DNA from: Mycolicibacterium tusciae JS617
GTDB taxonomy: Bacteria; Actinomycetota; Actinomycetes; Mycobacteriales; Mycobacteriaceae
Direction: 5' to 3'
NCBI RefSeq assembly: GCF_000243415.2
Contig: NZ_KI912270.1
Coordinates: forward strand, 620,001-684,000
Length of the DNA: 64,000 nt
Position 1 is the first letter of the stretch; the number at the start of each line of letters is the position of its first letter. This document shows, piece after piece, positions 10,193-18,881 of this stretch. Position numbers and translations under genes: made by a program. The notes under the pieces were generated by a model. It searched no databases and was not told where the DNA came from. It was given only the letters and a program-made list of their open reading frames with translations.

Positions 10193-11800
10193 ATGAGCAC
10201 TTTTTCATCCCCCGGCGCGAGGACGCGCACCCCCGGGGTGTCATCCCCCGGCGCGAGGACGCGCACCCCCGGGGACCCTTACTACATCACCACCGCCATC
10301 GCCTATCCGAACGGCGACCCGCACATCGGGCACGCCTACGAATACATCGCCACGGACTCGATAGCGCGGTTCAAGCGGCTGGACGGCTATGACGTGCGGT
10401 ATTTGACCGGCACCGACGTTCATGGTCAGAAGATGGCGGAGACGGCCGCCGCACTTGGCATTCCGACCGCCGAGCTGGCGCGGCGCAACTCGGATGTGTT
10501 CCAGCGGATGCAGGAAAAGCTCAACATCTCGTTCGACCGGTTCATCCGGACGTCCGACGCTGACCACTACGCGGCGTCGATCGAGATCTGGAACCGGATG
10601 AACTCCTCCGGCGACATCTACCTCGACACCTACTCGGGCTGGTATTCGGTGCGCGACGAAGGCTTCGTCACCGAGGGCGAAACCAGCGTCAACGCCGACG
10701 GTGTGCGGATCGCCACCGAAACCGGCGCCCCGGTGACGTGGACCGAGGAGCAGACGTACTTCTTCCGGCTCTCGGCTTACACCGAACGGCTGCTGGCGCA
10801 CTACGAGGCGCACCCGGAGTTCATCGAGCCCGGCGTTCGACGCAACGAGGTGGTCAGCTTCGTCTCCGGCGGGCTGCGCGACCTGTCGATATCGCGCACG
10901 ACGTTCGACTGGGGTGTGCCGGTGCCCGACCATCCCGACCACGTGATGTACGTATGGGTCGACGCGCTGACGAATTACCTGACCGGCGTGGGCTTCCCCG
11001 ACACCTCATCGGCGATGTTTCAGCGGTTCTGGCCCGCTGACCTGCACATGATCGGCAAGGACATCATCCGGTTCCACACCGTCTACTGGCCGGCTTTTCT
11101 GATGTCGGCGGGAATCGAGTTGCCGCGCAAGGTCTTTGTGCACGGCTTTGTTCTCAATCGCGGTGAGAAGATGAGCAAGTCGGTCGGCAACGTGGTCGAT
11201 CCGAACGCATTGGTGGATGCCTTCGGCGTCGACCAGGTGCGCTTCTTCTTCCTGCGGGAGGTGCCGTTCGGCCAGGACGGCAGCTACAGCGAGGACGCGA
11301 TCATCGGCCGCATCAACGCCGACCTCGCCAACGAGCTGGGCAACCTTGCACAACGCTCTTTGTCGATGGTCGCCAAGAATCTCGACGGAATCGTCCCGCA
11401 GCCAGGCGAATTCACGCCGGACGACACTGAGCTGTTGGGTCTGGCCGATGGTTTGCTCGAGCGGGTACGCGGCCATTTCGACGCCACCGCTATGCATCTG
11501 GCGCTGGAAGCCATCTGGTCGGTGCTCGGCGCAGCCAACAAATACTTCTCCGTGCAGGAGCCGTGGGTGCTGCGCAAGTCCGACGAGGCACGCTTTCGCA
11601 CCGTGCTCTACACCACGCTGGAGACGGTGCGGATCGCCGCGTTGCTGAGCCAACCGGTGATGCCCGAGTCGATGGCCAGACTGCTCGACCTGCTCGGGCA
11701 GACCGACGATCAGCGGACCTTCGCGTCGGTAGAAACTCGGATCACACCCGGTACGACGCTGCCCGCCCCGGTTGGTGTGTTCCCGCGCTATCAGGCGTGA
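10193..11800 (+). CDS. metG: Methionyl-tRNA synthetase
   Basis: This 535-residue class I synthetase charges initiator and elongator tRNA-Met in the cytosol. The HIGH signature ([10 protein letters not shown]), the KMSKS loop ([10 protein letters not shown]) and the anticodon-binding helical C-terminus are present. No C-terminal EMAP-like tRNA-binding domain follows. The N-terminus is odd. Before the family start ([13 protein letters not shown]) it carries about 26 extra residues made by two copies of a 36-bp repeat, giving [11 protein letters not shown] twice. The ATG at 10193 has a TAAGCT hexamer eight nt upstream, so the repeat is probably translated. GTG 10238 would skip one copy. It is divergent from tatD. 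Confidence 0.95.
   Translation: MSTFSSPGARTRTPGVSSPGARTRTPGDPYYITTAIAYPNGDPHIGHAYEYIATDSIARFKRLDGYDVRYLTGTDVHGQKMAETAAALGIPTAELARRNSDVFQRMQEKLNISFDRFIRTSDADHYAASIEIWNRMNSSGDIYLDTYSGWYSVRDEGFVTEGETSVNADGVRIATETGAPVTWTEEQTYFFRLSAYTERLLAHYEAHPEFIEPGVRRNEVVSFVSGGLRDLSISRTTFDWGVPVPDHPDHVMYVWVDALTNYLTGVGFPDTSSAMFQRFWPADLHMIGKDIIRFHTVYWPAFLMSAGIELPRKVFVHGFVLNRGEKMSKSVGNVVDPNALVDAFGVDQVRFFFLREVPFGQDGSYSEDAIIGRINADLANELGNLAQRSLSMVAKNLDGIVPQPGEFTPDDTELLGLADGLLERVRGHFDATAMHLALEAIWSVLGAANKYFSVQEPWVLRKSDEARFRTVLYTTLETVRIAALLSQPVMPESMARLLDLLGQTDDQRTFASVETRITPGTTLPAPVGVFPRYQA
10205..10274 (+). repeat. Tandem 36-bp repeat inside metG
   Basis: Two copies at 10205-10238 and 10241-10274 are identical over 34 nt with a period of 36, so the frame is kept. 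Each is GC-rich and begins TCATCCCCCGGCGCGAGGAC. It encodes [11 protein letters not shown] twice at the MetG N-terminus, where homologues have nothing. Confidence 0.85.
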
Positions 11801-11814
11801 CGCACGTCACTTTT

Positions 11815-11841
11815 TGTCACGATTGGGCGGCGGGAGGTGTC
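11815..11841 (+). promoter_or_regulatory. ECF41-type promoter of first oxidoreductase-sigma module
   Basis: TGTCACG, a 16-nt spacer, then TGTC. It matches the published ECF41 consensus (TGTCACA, about 16 nt, CGTC) closely. It equals the promoter of the second module except in the spacer. The -10 ends nine nt before the ATG at 11850, so the mRNA should be leaderless or nearly so. Confidence 0.65.
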
Positions 11842-11849
11842 TTGAGGGC

Positions 11850-13046
11850 ATGACTGGACACAACACACCCAAGAAGGTCGTCGTCATCGGCGGCGGTTAC
11901 TCCGGAATATTGGCGGCCAACCATCTGCGGATGCGCGGCGATCGGAACGTCCCAGAAATCACGGTGGTCAACCCCCGCCCGAAGTTCGTCGAGCGGATCC
12001 GCCTGCATCAGTTCGTCGCGGGCAACTACGACGCGACGGTGGACTACGGCACTCTGCTCGGCGAGGGCATCAAGCTGGTCGTCGACACCGCGACGCGGAT
12101 CGACACGGCGAACCGCACGGTTGAACTGGCGTCCGGCACCGCGCTCGCCTACGACTACGTCATTTACGCGGTCGGCAGCACCGGCGTCGTGCCGGAGTCG
12201 GTGCCCGGCGCGGCCGAATTCGCCTATCCCATCGCCGAACTCGAGCACGCGGAACAGCTGAAGGCTGCCATTGCCGAGCTGCACCCCGCCGCACCGGTGA
12301 CCGTCGTCGGTGCGGGGCTGACCGGTATCGAGACGGCCACCGAGCTCGCCGAGCAGGGGCGCAAGGTGACGCTGGTCTGCGGCGGCCGGTTGGGACCGTC
12401 GCTGTCGGCACCGGGCCGACGCTCGGTAGCCAAGGTGATGGCCAAGCTGGGGATCGCCGTACTCGAGACCGACGTGGTGACCGAGGTCCGCCGGGATGCG
12501 GTCGTCTTCGAAGACGGCGCGGTACGGCCGAGCGCGGTCACGATCTGGACGGCAGGCTTCGGCGTGCCGGATCTGGCCATCGCCAGCGGGCTGCACACCG
12601 ACGGGCTCGGTCGGCTTATCACCGACGAAACGCTCACCAGCGTCGACGACCAGCGCATCGTCGCCGCCGGCGACTGCGCCGCCCCGTCCGATCAGCCGCT
12701 GCGGATGTGCTGCGCATCGGCCTCGCAGCTGGGACCTCAGGCCGCCAACACCGTGCTGAGCCGGATCGCGGGCACCGCGCCAGCGGACTTCGACTACGGC
12801 ATACCGGCACAGTGCATCAGCCTCGGTCGCCGCTCCGGGATTCTGCAGCTCGGCCGCATGGACGACACGGCCGTCAACTTCTACTTCAGCGGCCGGCTCA
12901 CCGCCAAGGTCAAGGAGGCCATCTGCAAGGGCACGCTGTGGGGTATGCGCCGCGAGGCACGCAAGCCGGGATCGACGTTCTGGTTCAAGGGCGGCCCGCG
13001 TCCCGAGCAGCCGGTCGTCGCCCCGAAGGTGGTCACGGAAGCGTGA
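11850..13046 (+). CDS. NDH-2-like FAD/NAD(P) oxidoreductase (module 1)
   Basis: This 398-residue two-dinucleotide-fold flavoprotein has an N-terminal FAD-binding GGGYSG loop (VVVIGGGYSGILAANHL). It also has a central NAD(P)H-binding VVGAGLTGIETATELAEQ and the FAD-contacting motif IVAAGDCAAPS. It resembles type II NADH dehydrogenases and other pyridine-nucleotide disulfide-family enzymes, but no membrane-anchoring C-terminal helix is evident. Its stop overlaps the sigma factor start (GTGA). The gene is preceded by an ECF41-type promoter and has a close paralogue 2.2 kb downstream. Electron acceptor and physiological role are unknown; control of the pair by its own sigma factor suggests a stress-responsive redox function (inference). 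Confidence 0.85.
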   Translation: MTGHNTPKKVVVIGGGYSGILAANHLRMRGDRNVPEITVVNPRPKFVERIRLHQFVAGNYDATVDYGTLLGEGIKLVVDTATRIDTANRTVELASGTALAYDYVIYAVGSTGVVPESVPGAAEFAYPIAELEHAEQLKAAIAELHPAAPVTVVGAGLTGIETATELAEQGRKVTLVCGGRLGPSLSAPGRRSVAKVMAKLGIAVLETDVVTEVRRDAVVFEDGAVRPSAVTIWTAGFGVPDLAIASGLHTDGLGRLITDETLTSVDDQRIVAAGDCAAPSDQPLRMCCASASQLGPQAANTVLSRIAGTAPADFDYGIPAQCISLGRRSGILQLGRMDDTAVNFYFSGRLTAKVKEAICKGTLWGMRREARKPGSTFWFKGGPRPEQPVVAPKVVTEA

Positions 13047-13942
13047 CCACCGGGCAGGACCACGCCGAGCGGTTCACCCATCTGCGACCGCTACTGTTCA
13101 CCATCGCTTACGAAATCCTCGGCTCGGCAACCGAATCCGACGACGTGCTGCAGGACAGCTATCTGCGATGGGCGGAGGTAGACCTCGCGACAGTGCGGGA
13201 CACCAAGTCGTATCTGGCACAACTGGTGACCCGCCAGGCGCTCAACACCCTGCGGGAGGGTGCGCGCCGTCGCGAGGACTACATCGGGCCATGGCTGCCC
13301 GAGCCGCTGCTGCTCGATGACCGCGATGCCTCAGCCGATGTCGTTCTCGCCGAATCAGTTTCGATGGCGATGCTGGTTCTTCTCGAAACGCTCACCCCCG
13401 ACGAGCGGGCGGTGTTCGTGCTGCGCGAGACGTTCGGCTTCGACTACGACGAAATCGCGGGAGCGGTCGGCAAATCCGCGGGCACGGTGCGACAGATGGC
13501 GCACCGCGCCCGCGAACACGTGCACGCCCGGCGCAACCGGTTCGGTCCCGTCGACACCGAGCGGACGGCGCAAATCACCGAGCAGTTCCTGACCGCGGCG
13601 TCCACTGGCGACATGGACGGGCTGATGGCGTTATTGGCACCGGGCGCCACCTGGACGGCCGACCACGGCGGCAAGGCCACGGCGATTCGCAGACCCATCG
13701 TTGGCGCCCGACGGGTTGCCGCGCTCATGGCCCGCGTGTTTCAGGTGGCGAAGGAGACACCGCAAATGCGTTTCCAGACGGCGATCTACAACAGTGCTCC
13801 CGCGGTGGTCGTCTACACCGGCGATCACCTCGAGGGCCTCTTCGTATTCGAGGTGATCGACGGGAAGATCACGAATCTCTACGCAATGCGAAACCCGGAC
13901 AAACTGACCGGGGTAACGACGCCGCGGGAAATCGGCCGATAG
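13043..13942 (+). CDS. ECF41-group sigma factor (SigJ-like), module 1
   Basis: This 299-residue sigma factor has region 2 (HLRPLLFTIAYEILGSATESDDVLQDSYLRW), the linker motif WLPEP and region 4 (LTPDERAVFVLRETFGFDYDEIAGAVG). A C-terminal SnoaL-like domain of about 120 residues ends in the conserved MRNPDKL. The DGGGK-type motif appears as DHGGK. These are hallmarks of the ECF41 group, in which the fused C-terminal domain replaces an anti-sigma factor and tunes activity. GTG 13043 overlaps the oxidoreductase stop by four nt. Members of this group usually control their adjacent oxidoreductase-type gene, and a fitting promoter lies upstream. It is paralogous to the gene at 15221. Confidence 0.9.
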   Translation: MTTGQDHAERFTHLRPLLFTIAYEILGSATESDDVLQDSYLRWAEVDLATVRDTKSYLAQLVTRQALNTLREGARRREDYIGPWLPEPLLLDDRDASADVVLAESVSMAMLVLLETLTPDERAVFVLRETFGFDYDEIAGAVGKSAGTVRQMAHRAREHVHARRNRFGPVDTERTAQITEQFLTAASTGDMDGLMALLAPGATWTADHGGKATAIRRPIVGARRVAALMARVFQVAKETPQMRFQTAIYNSAPAVVVYTGDHLEGLFVFEVIDGKITNLYAMRNPDKLTGVTTPREIGR

Positions 13943-13968
13943 TGAAGCCGGCCACATCGCGCGCAAGC

Positions 13969-13995
13969 TGTCACACTCCCGTCGCCCGCGGTGTC
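13969..13995 (+). promoter_or_regulatory. ECF41-type promoter of second module
   Basis: TGTCACA, a 16-nt spacer, then TGTC. Spacing is identical to the module 1 promoter and both continue with T after TGTC. Transcription would begin near 14002, leaving a leader of about 40 nt with GAGGAGAATGAC before the ATG at 14043. Confidence 0.65.
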
Positions 13996-14042
13996 TAGAG
14001 GACAGACCAGCACGGAGAGCATGATGACCCGAGGAGAATGAC

Positions 14043-15224
14043 ATGACCGGACAGAAGACCCGCGTGATCGTGATCGGCGGCGGATACGCCGGCGTGCTCG
14101 CGGCCAACCATCTGCGGCTGAACGAGAACGTCGACATCACGCTGGTCAATCCCCGCCAGAAGTTCGTCGAGCGGATCCGGCTGCACCAATTGGTCACCGG
14201 CTCCGATGATGCGGTGGTCGACTATTCAGAGCTGCTCGGCGACGGAATCCGGCTGACCGTTGATTCTGTGACCCGCATCGACGCGCCTGGACGGCGAATC
14301 GAACTCGCAGGCGGCGGTGAGTTGAACTACGACTATCTGATCTACGCCATCGGCAGCCACGGCGCGACCCCGATTGTCCCCGGAGCCGCTGAATTCGCTT
14401 ATCCGATATCGGATCTCGAGCAGGCGGAGCAGCTGAAGGCGGCATATCACGCCGCGGGTACCGATGCGCCGATCACGGTGATCGGCGCGGGTCCCACGGG
14501 GCTGGAAGTGGCCGCTGAGTTCGCCGAGGAAGGCCGTCGCGTCACTCTGGTCTGCGGCGGGGTTCTAGGGCCGTACCTCCACGCTCGTGGTCGGCGCGCG
14601 GCGGCAAAGAGGCTGAACCGGCTCGGGGTCACCATCATCGACGGCCCGGGCTCCACCGCGACCGAGGTGCGCCCCGGCTCGGTGATCCTGGCCGACGGAC
14701 ACACGATCGCCAGCGCGGTCACGGTCTGGACCGCCGGTTTCGGCGTACCCGACCTGGCCGTCAGCAGCGGGCTGAGCACCGACGGTGCCGGTCGCCTTCT
14801 CACCGACGAGACCCTCACCAGCGTTGACGACCCCCGAATCGTCGCCGCCGGCGATGCGGCCGCACCGTCGAATCTGCCGCTGCGGATGAGTTGCCAGGCG
14901 GCGATCCCGCTGGGTGCGCAGGCCGCCAACACGGTGCTCAGCCGCATCGCGGGCACCGAACCGAAACGGCTGAACCAGGCGTTCACCGGCCAGTGCATCA
15001 GCCTCGGCCGCGACGGCGGCCTCGTCCAGCTCGCGCATCTCGACGACACCGTGATCGGCCTGCACATCGGCGGCCGCACCGCAGCCAAGATCAAGGAGGC
15101 GGTCTGCAAGGGCACCGTGTCCTTCCTGCAGCGGGAGGCCCGCAAGCCGGGAAGCTACTTCTGGCTCAAGGGCGGAAAGCGGCAGCAGCAGTTGGCAACA
15201 GCGGGTCAACCGGTGCGACCGTGA
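14043..15224 (+). CDS. NDH-2-like FAD/NAD(P) oxidoreductase (module 2)
   Basis: This 393-residue paralogue of the flavoprotein at 11850 has the same layout. FAD loop VIVIGGGYAGVLAANHL, NAD(P) loop VIGAGPTGLEVAAEFAEEG and AGDAAAPSNLPLRM are visible, and the last 45 residues are nearly alike (VCKGTVSFLQREARKPGS). It has a GGAG ribosome site seven nt before the ATG, unlike the leaderless first copy. The stop overlaps the next sigma factor start by four nt. Similarity over the whole two-gene unit shows a tandem duplication. Whether the two enzymes differ in substrate cannot be read from the sequence. Confidence 0.85.
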   Translation: MTGQKTRVIVIGGGYAGVLAANHLRLNENVDITLVNPRQKFVERIRLHQLVTGSDDAVVDYSELLGDGIRLTVDSVTRIDAPGRRIELAGGGELNYDYLIYAIGSHGATPIVPGAAEFAYPISDLEQAEQLKAAYHAAGTDAPITVIGAGPTGLEVAAEFAEEGRRVTLVCGGVLGPYLHARGRRAAAKRLNRLGVTIIDGPGSTATEVRPGSVILADGHTIASAVTVWTAGFGVPDLAVSSGLSTDGAGRLLTDETLTSVDDPRIVAAGDAAAPSNLPLRMSCQAAIPLGAQAANTVLSRIAGTEPKRLNQAFTGQCISLGRDGGLVQLAHLDDTVIGLHIGGRTAAKIKEAVCKGTVSFLQREARKPGSYFWLKGGKRQQQLATAGQPVRP

Positions 15225-16117
15225 CCGTCGAACACGCCGAACGATTCACGCAGCTACGGCCGCTGCTGTTCACGATCACCTACGAGATCCTGGGCAGTGC
15301 CACTGAATCCGACGACGTGTTGCAGGAGAGCTACCTGCGCTGGGCCGAGGTTGACCTGTCGACGGTGCAGGACACCAAGGCCTACCTCGCCCAGCTGGTC
15401 ACCCGTCAGTCCCTCAACGCCCTGCGAGCGCAGTCTCGCAGGCGTGAGGACTACATCGGTCCATGGCTGCCAGAGCCACTGCTGCTGGAGACCGGCAACA
15501 ACGCAGATGCATCGACCGATGTCGTTTTGGCCGAATCGGTTTCGATGGCGATGCTCGTCGTGCTGGAGACGCTGAGTCCGGACGAGCGGGCCGTGTTCGT
15601 GCTGCGCGAGGTCTTCGGATTCAGCCACGACGAGATCGCCGCGACGATCGGCAAATCCTCGGCCGCGGTCCGCCAGATGGCCCACCGCGCCCGCGAACAT
15701 GTTCAGTCTCGACGCAAGCGCTTCGAACCCGTCGACCCCAAACTCTCCATGGAGATCACCGCGCGCTTCTTCGCCGCGGCGTCGACCGGTGACGTCGACG
15801 GGCTGATCGAGATGCTGTCCAGCGACGTCGTGTGGACCGCCGACAGCGACGGCAAGGTCAGCGCCGCCCGCAGACCCGTCACCGGCGCCGAACGGGTGGC
15901 GAAGCTGGTTGTCGGCCTCGTGCGCCTGGCCGGGGAGTCCGGCCGGGTGGAGCCCGCGATGTACAACAATGCGCCCGCACTGAAGCTCTACCTGGGTGAC
16001 AGCTTCGAGGGCGTCATCACCGTCGAGGTCACCGACGGCCGGATCAGCCACTTCTACGCCATGCGTAACCCGGACAAACTCGCCGGTGTCCACATCCCGC
16101 GGGAAATCAGCCGGTAG
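15221..16117 (+). CDS. ECF41-group sigma factor (SigJ-like), module 2
   Basis: This 298-residue paralogue of the sigma factor at 13043 starts at GTG 15221, overlapping the oxidoreductase stop. Region 2, the WLPEP linker motif, region 4 (LSPDERAVFVLREVFGFSHDEIAATIG) and the SnoaL-like C-terminus ending MRNPDKL are conserved. The DGGGK-type motif is DSDGK here against DHGGK in the first copy. That motif is in the part of ECF41 proteins known to modulate activity, so the copies may respond differently. The region-4 recognition helices (KSAGTVRQMAHRAREHV and KSSAAVRQMAHRAREHV) are close, in line with near-identical promoters and possible cross-talk. Confidence 0.9.
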   Translation: MTVEHAERFTQLRPLLFTITYEILGSATESDDVLQESYLRWAEVDLSTVQDTKAYLAQLVTRQSLNALRAQSRRREDYIGPWLPEPLLLETGNNADASTDVVLAESVSMAMLVVLETLSPDERAVFVLREVFGFSHDEIAATIGKSSAAVRQMAHRAREHVQSRRKRFEPVDPKLSMEITARFFAAASTGDVDGLIEMLSSDVVWTADSDGKVSAARRPVTGAERVAKLVVGLVRLAGESGRVEPAMYNNAPALKLYLGDSFEGVITVEVTDGRISHFYAMRNPDKLAGVHIPREISR

Positions 16118-16137
16118 CTCTCTGACACGCTTGAGGT

Positions 16138-17400
16138 GTGCGGATCGAGCGGCTCGGCGGGCTGGGCAGCGCCCCTGCGGTGCTGCGCACCGTCGCCGAC
16201 GCGGCTCGACGGCGCGGGCTACCGCCACCTGCCGCGCTGATCGGTGAGTGGTTCGGTTCGGGTGCGGTCATCGCGCCGTCGGTGGCGGTGACGCCCGTCG
16301 CCACCTCCGCGGTGTTCGACGTGGCCCCCGGTGCGTCCGGTGAAGCGGTCGGCGGCGGATGGTTCGGCTACCTGTCATACCCCGACGCAGGTTCCGACGG
16401 CCACGGACCACGCATACCCGAGGCTGCCGGTGGTTGGTCGGACTGCGTATTGCGCCAAGACCGCGACGGCCAGTGGTGGTACGAAAGCCTTTGCGGTGCA
16501 GACCTTCCCGGATGGGTCTCCGAAGCGCTCTGCGAACCTGCGGCGCCACGCTCGAGTGCGATCACCTGGGGTGCGGCCGATCGCGACGCGCACCGCCGAG
16601 GTGTGCTTTCCTGCCTCGAGGCGATCGCGGCGGGCGAGGTTTACCAGGCGTGTGTGTGCACGCAATATGCCGGCCGAATCGACGCCGGAGCCTCCCCGAT
16701 CGATTTCTTCGCTGACGCGGTAGCGCGCACCTCCCCCGCCAGGGCCGCATACCTGGCCGGCGAATGGGGTGCGGTCGCTTCGCTGTCGCCGGAGCTGTTT
16801 CTGCGGCGGCGCGGCGATGCGGTGACGTCGAGTCCGATCAAGGGCACGCTGCCGCGGCATGCGAATCCGGCAGCCCTGCGGGCATCGGTCAAGGACGTCG
16901 CGGAAAACATCATGATCGTCGACCTTGTCCGAAACGATTTGGGCCGGGTCGCGGTCACCGGCAGTGTGTCGGTGCCCGAACTGCTGGTCGTGCGTCCGGC
17001 GCCGGGGGTGTGGCATCTGGTGTCGACGGTGACGGCGCGCGTCGACGTCGACGTGCCGATGGCGGCGGTGCTCGACGCGACCTTCCCCCCGGCTTCGGTC
17101 ACGGGAACGCCGAAGCTACGGGCGCGCCAGCTGCTGAGAGGCTGGGAGCCACACCGACGCGGAGTGTATTGCGGCACGGTCGGGTTGGCGTCACCGATTG
17201 CCGGGTGCGAGCTGAACGTGGCTATCCGCACGGTTGAGTTCGACGGCCGCGGCAATGCGGTGCTCGGTGTCGGTGGCGGCATCACCGCGGACTCCGATCC
17301 TGACCGCGAGTGGGATGAGTGCCTGCACAAGGCCGCACCATTCATTGACATCACGGGGTCAGCGACGAATACCCGCGCACATCCGATCCCAATTGCCTGA
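16138..17400 (+). CDS. pabB: Aminodeoxychorismate synthase component I
   Basis: This 420-residue chorismate-binding enzyme makes 4-amino-4-deoxychorismate for folate synthesis, using ammonia from the PabA subunit (not in this window). The C-terminal catalytic domain shows SLSPELFLRR, the PIKGT motif whose lysine is typical of PabB rather than anthranilate synthase, DLVRNDLGRV and PPASVTGTPKLRA. The start is GTG 16138, 20 nt after the module 2 sigma gene. Its 3' end overlaps the convergent amidohydrolase gene by 42 bp. The gene lies in the same neighbourhood as M. tuberculosis Rv1005c. Confidence 0.92.
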   Translation: MRIERLGGLGSAPAVLRTVADAARRRGLPPPAALIGEWFGSGAVIAPSVAVTPVATSAVFDVAPGASGEAVGGGWFGYLSYPDAGSDGHGPRIPEAAGGWSDCVLRQDRDGQWWYESLCGADLPGWVSEALCEPAAPRSSAITWGAADRDAHRRGVLSCLEAIAAGEVYQACVCTQYAGRIDAGASPIDFFADAVARTSPARAAYLAGEWGAVASLSPELFLRRRGDAVTSSPIKGTLPRHANPAALRASVKDVAENIMIVDLVRNDLGRVAVTGSVSVPELLVVRPAPGVWHLVSTVTARVDVDVPMAAVLDATFPPASVTGTPKLRARQLLRGWEPHRRGVYCGTVGLASPIAGCELNVAIRTVEFDGRGNAVLGVGGGITADSDPDREWDECLHKAAPFIDITGSATNTRAHPIPIA

Positions 17401-18336
17401 GGCGATCTTGTTGCGATCCTCGTCATCGAGCGCGTCGAGGAAGTCACGGCCGACGCCGCCGGCCGTGGAAGCGAACGGATAATCGGCGGCGAACATGATG
17501 CGTTCGGCGCCGAGAACTTCCAGTGCCCAGTGCAGGTAGCGGGGGCTGAAAATGCCTCCTGGAGTGACGAACACGTTGGAGCGGAAATACTCCGACACAG
17601 GCCGCTCGAGATGGGTAATTCCCCCCATTCGGTCGATGCGGTCCAGGAAGAACAGCACCATCTCACCCCAGTGGCCCATGATCACCTGCAGGTTGGGGAA
17701 CCGATCGAACACCCCGGCCAAAATCAGCCGAAGTAGTTGGACGCCAGTGTCGTAGTGCCAGCCCACGCCGTGGGTCGCGAAGGCGGCGCTGACGATGTCG
17801 TCGAACCCCGCGTAGTACGCCTCGCGGACTGTCGCAGGCGGTGATTGCGGGTGAAGATACAGCGGTGCGCCCAGTTGCTCGGCGGCTTCGAACACGGGCC
17901 AGAAGTCGTGCCGGTCGATGGGCATGTCCCGCACCCGACTGAACACCAGCGCGCCGTTGAACCCCAAAGTCGTTACCGCCCGGCCGAGTTCGTCTGCCGC
18001 CGCCGCAGGATCGGGGGCGGCCAGGGTGGCGAAGCCCTGCAGGCGATCGGGGTGGGCTGCTACCGCGGCGGCCAGCTGATCGTTGCAGTCAGTCTGGAGG
18101 GCCCGCGCGTCGGCGGGGGCGAGGTTCCAGAGTCCCGGGGAGGTGAGCGAGGCGACCTGGACGTCGATGCCGGCGTCGTCCATTGCGGCCAACCGCTGGT
18201 CGCCGATTTCGAGCAGGCTTTGTCTGAGGCCAGCAGTCGCGGCCACCACAGGATCCTGCCAGCGCGGATCCAGGTTCACCCAAGCTTCGACAACCTCGGC
18301 GGTGACGTAATGTTCTTCTAGCCCAACGACTCTCAC
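17359..18336 (-). CDS. Amidohydrolase-family metal-dependent (de)carboxylase-like enzyme
   Basis: This 325-residue TIM-barrel protein of the amidohydrolase-2 group (ACMSD / gamma-resorcylate or 2,3-dihydroxybenzoate decarboxylase-like) opens with VVGLEEHYVT, where the usual HxH metal motif reads EEHY as in the 2,3-dihydroxybenzoate decarboxylase subfamily. Later metal ligands appear in PLYLHPQ and FAADYPFAS. Start GTG 18336 is preceded by GGAG. It overlaps the end of pabB in convergent orientation, so antisense interference is likely if both are expressed. The substrate is unknown; decarboxylation of an aromatic acid is a family-based guess. Confidence 0.8.
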   Translation of the reverse strand: MRVVGLEEHYVTAEVVEAWVNLDPRWQDPVVAATAGLRQSLLEIGDQRLAAMDDAGIDVQVASLTSPGLWNLAPADARALQTDCNDQLAAAVAAHPDRLQGFATLAAPDPAAAADELGRAVTTLGFNGALVFSRVRDMPIDRHDFWPVFEAAEQLGAPLYLHPQSPPATVREAYYAGFDDIVSAAFATHGVGWHYDTGVQLLRLILAGVFDRFPNLQVIMGHWGEMVLFFLDRIDRMGGITHLERPVSEYFRSNVFVTPGGIFSPRYLHWALEVLGAERIMFAADYPFASTAGGVGRDFLDALDDEDRNKIASGNWDRMCAGIRR

Positions 18337-18403
18337 AGCTCCTTGATACGTCTATTCGGAGGGCCGTGCTCGTGCAGTGGCGGGACTAACACTGCAGGCA
18401 GCG

Positions 18404-18868
18404 TCACGGCTGGGTTGGCTGACCAGGTACCAACAACGTGATGGCGGCTATCCAGTCGGCGATACCTGAAAAGACATAGAAGCCGATCTCACCGGCGGCC
18501 GTCTCGACGATCAGATGTTTCTGTCCGCCCACCACCGAACCCTTGAACACCGTGGCCTCTCGCGCGCCGATGATCGACTCGACGGGAACTTCGATCAAAT
18601 GGCCGGTGAGGGTCCGGAAAACCAACCGCCGCCGGGTGAGAGCGATCAGCCCGGTGTTCTTGACCACGGGGTACCCGGGCACCGTCGCGCCGCGGTAGGA
18701 ACCCTTCTCCGGCGCACGGAGAACGGACTCGCCCTCGATCTCTGTTCCCAACTGCTCGGCAACGGCGCGGCTGCGACGACGCAACCACGCGACGATGGGT
18801 ATCCAGATCGCCACCAGCACAGCCAGAATCCCAACGACAAGCAGGACTACAAACACCGTCGTACTCAA
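18404..18868 (-). CDS. Hypothetical single-pass membrane protein
   Basis: This 154-residue protein begins with one strong transmembrane helix (TTVFVVLLVVGILAVLVAIWIPIVAWL) and a basic patch. A soluble beta-rich domain of about 110 residues (YRGATVPGYPVVKNTGLIAL) follows, suggestive of a PH-like or bacterial membrane-associated domain. TTG 18868 is chosen because AAGGAG lies eight nt upstream; the longer frame would overlap rsmI. It lies 13 nt downstream of rsmI on the same strand, so the two are probably co-transcribed. No known function. Confidence 0.6.
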   Translation of the reverse strand: MSTTVFVVLLVVGILAVLVAIWIPIVAWLRRRSRAVAEQLGTEIEGESVLRAPEKGSYRGATVPGYPVVKNTGLIALTRRRLVFRTLTGHLIEVPVESIIGAREATVFKGSVVGGQKHLIVETAAGEIGFYVFSGIADWIAAITLLVPGQPTQP

Positions 18869-18881
18869 CCCACCGGCTCCT

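Noticed and set aside
10205..10274. Possible CRISPR-like direct repeats
   Set aside because: Only two copies, a 2-nt gap instead of spacers, inside the metG coding frame, and no cas genes.
12707..13042. Longer sigma-factor start upstream of 13043
   Set aside because: The upstream part of the frame lies inside the oxidoreductase gene and has no homology to sigma factors. The GTGA overlap start matches the second module.
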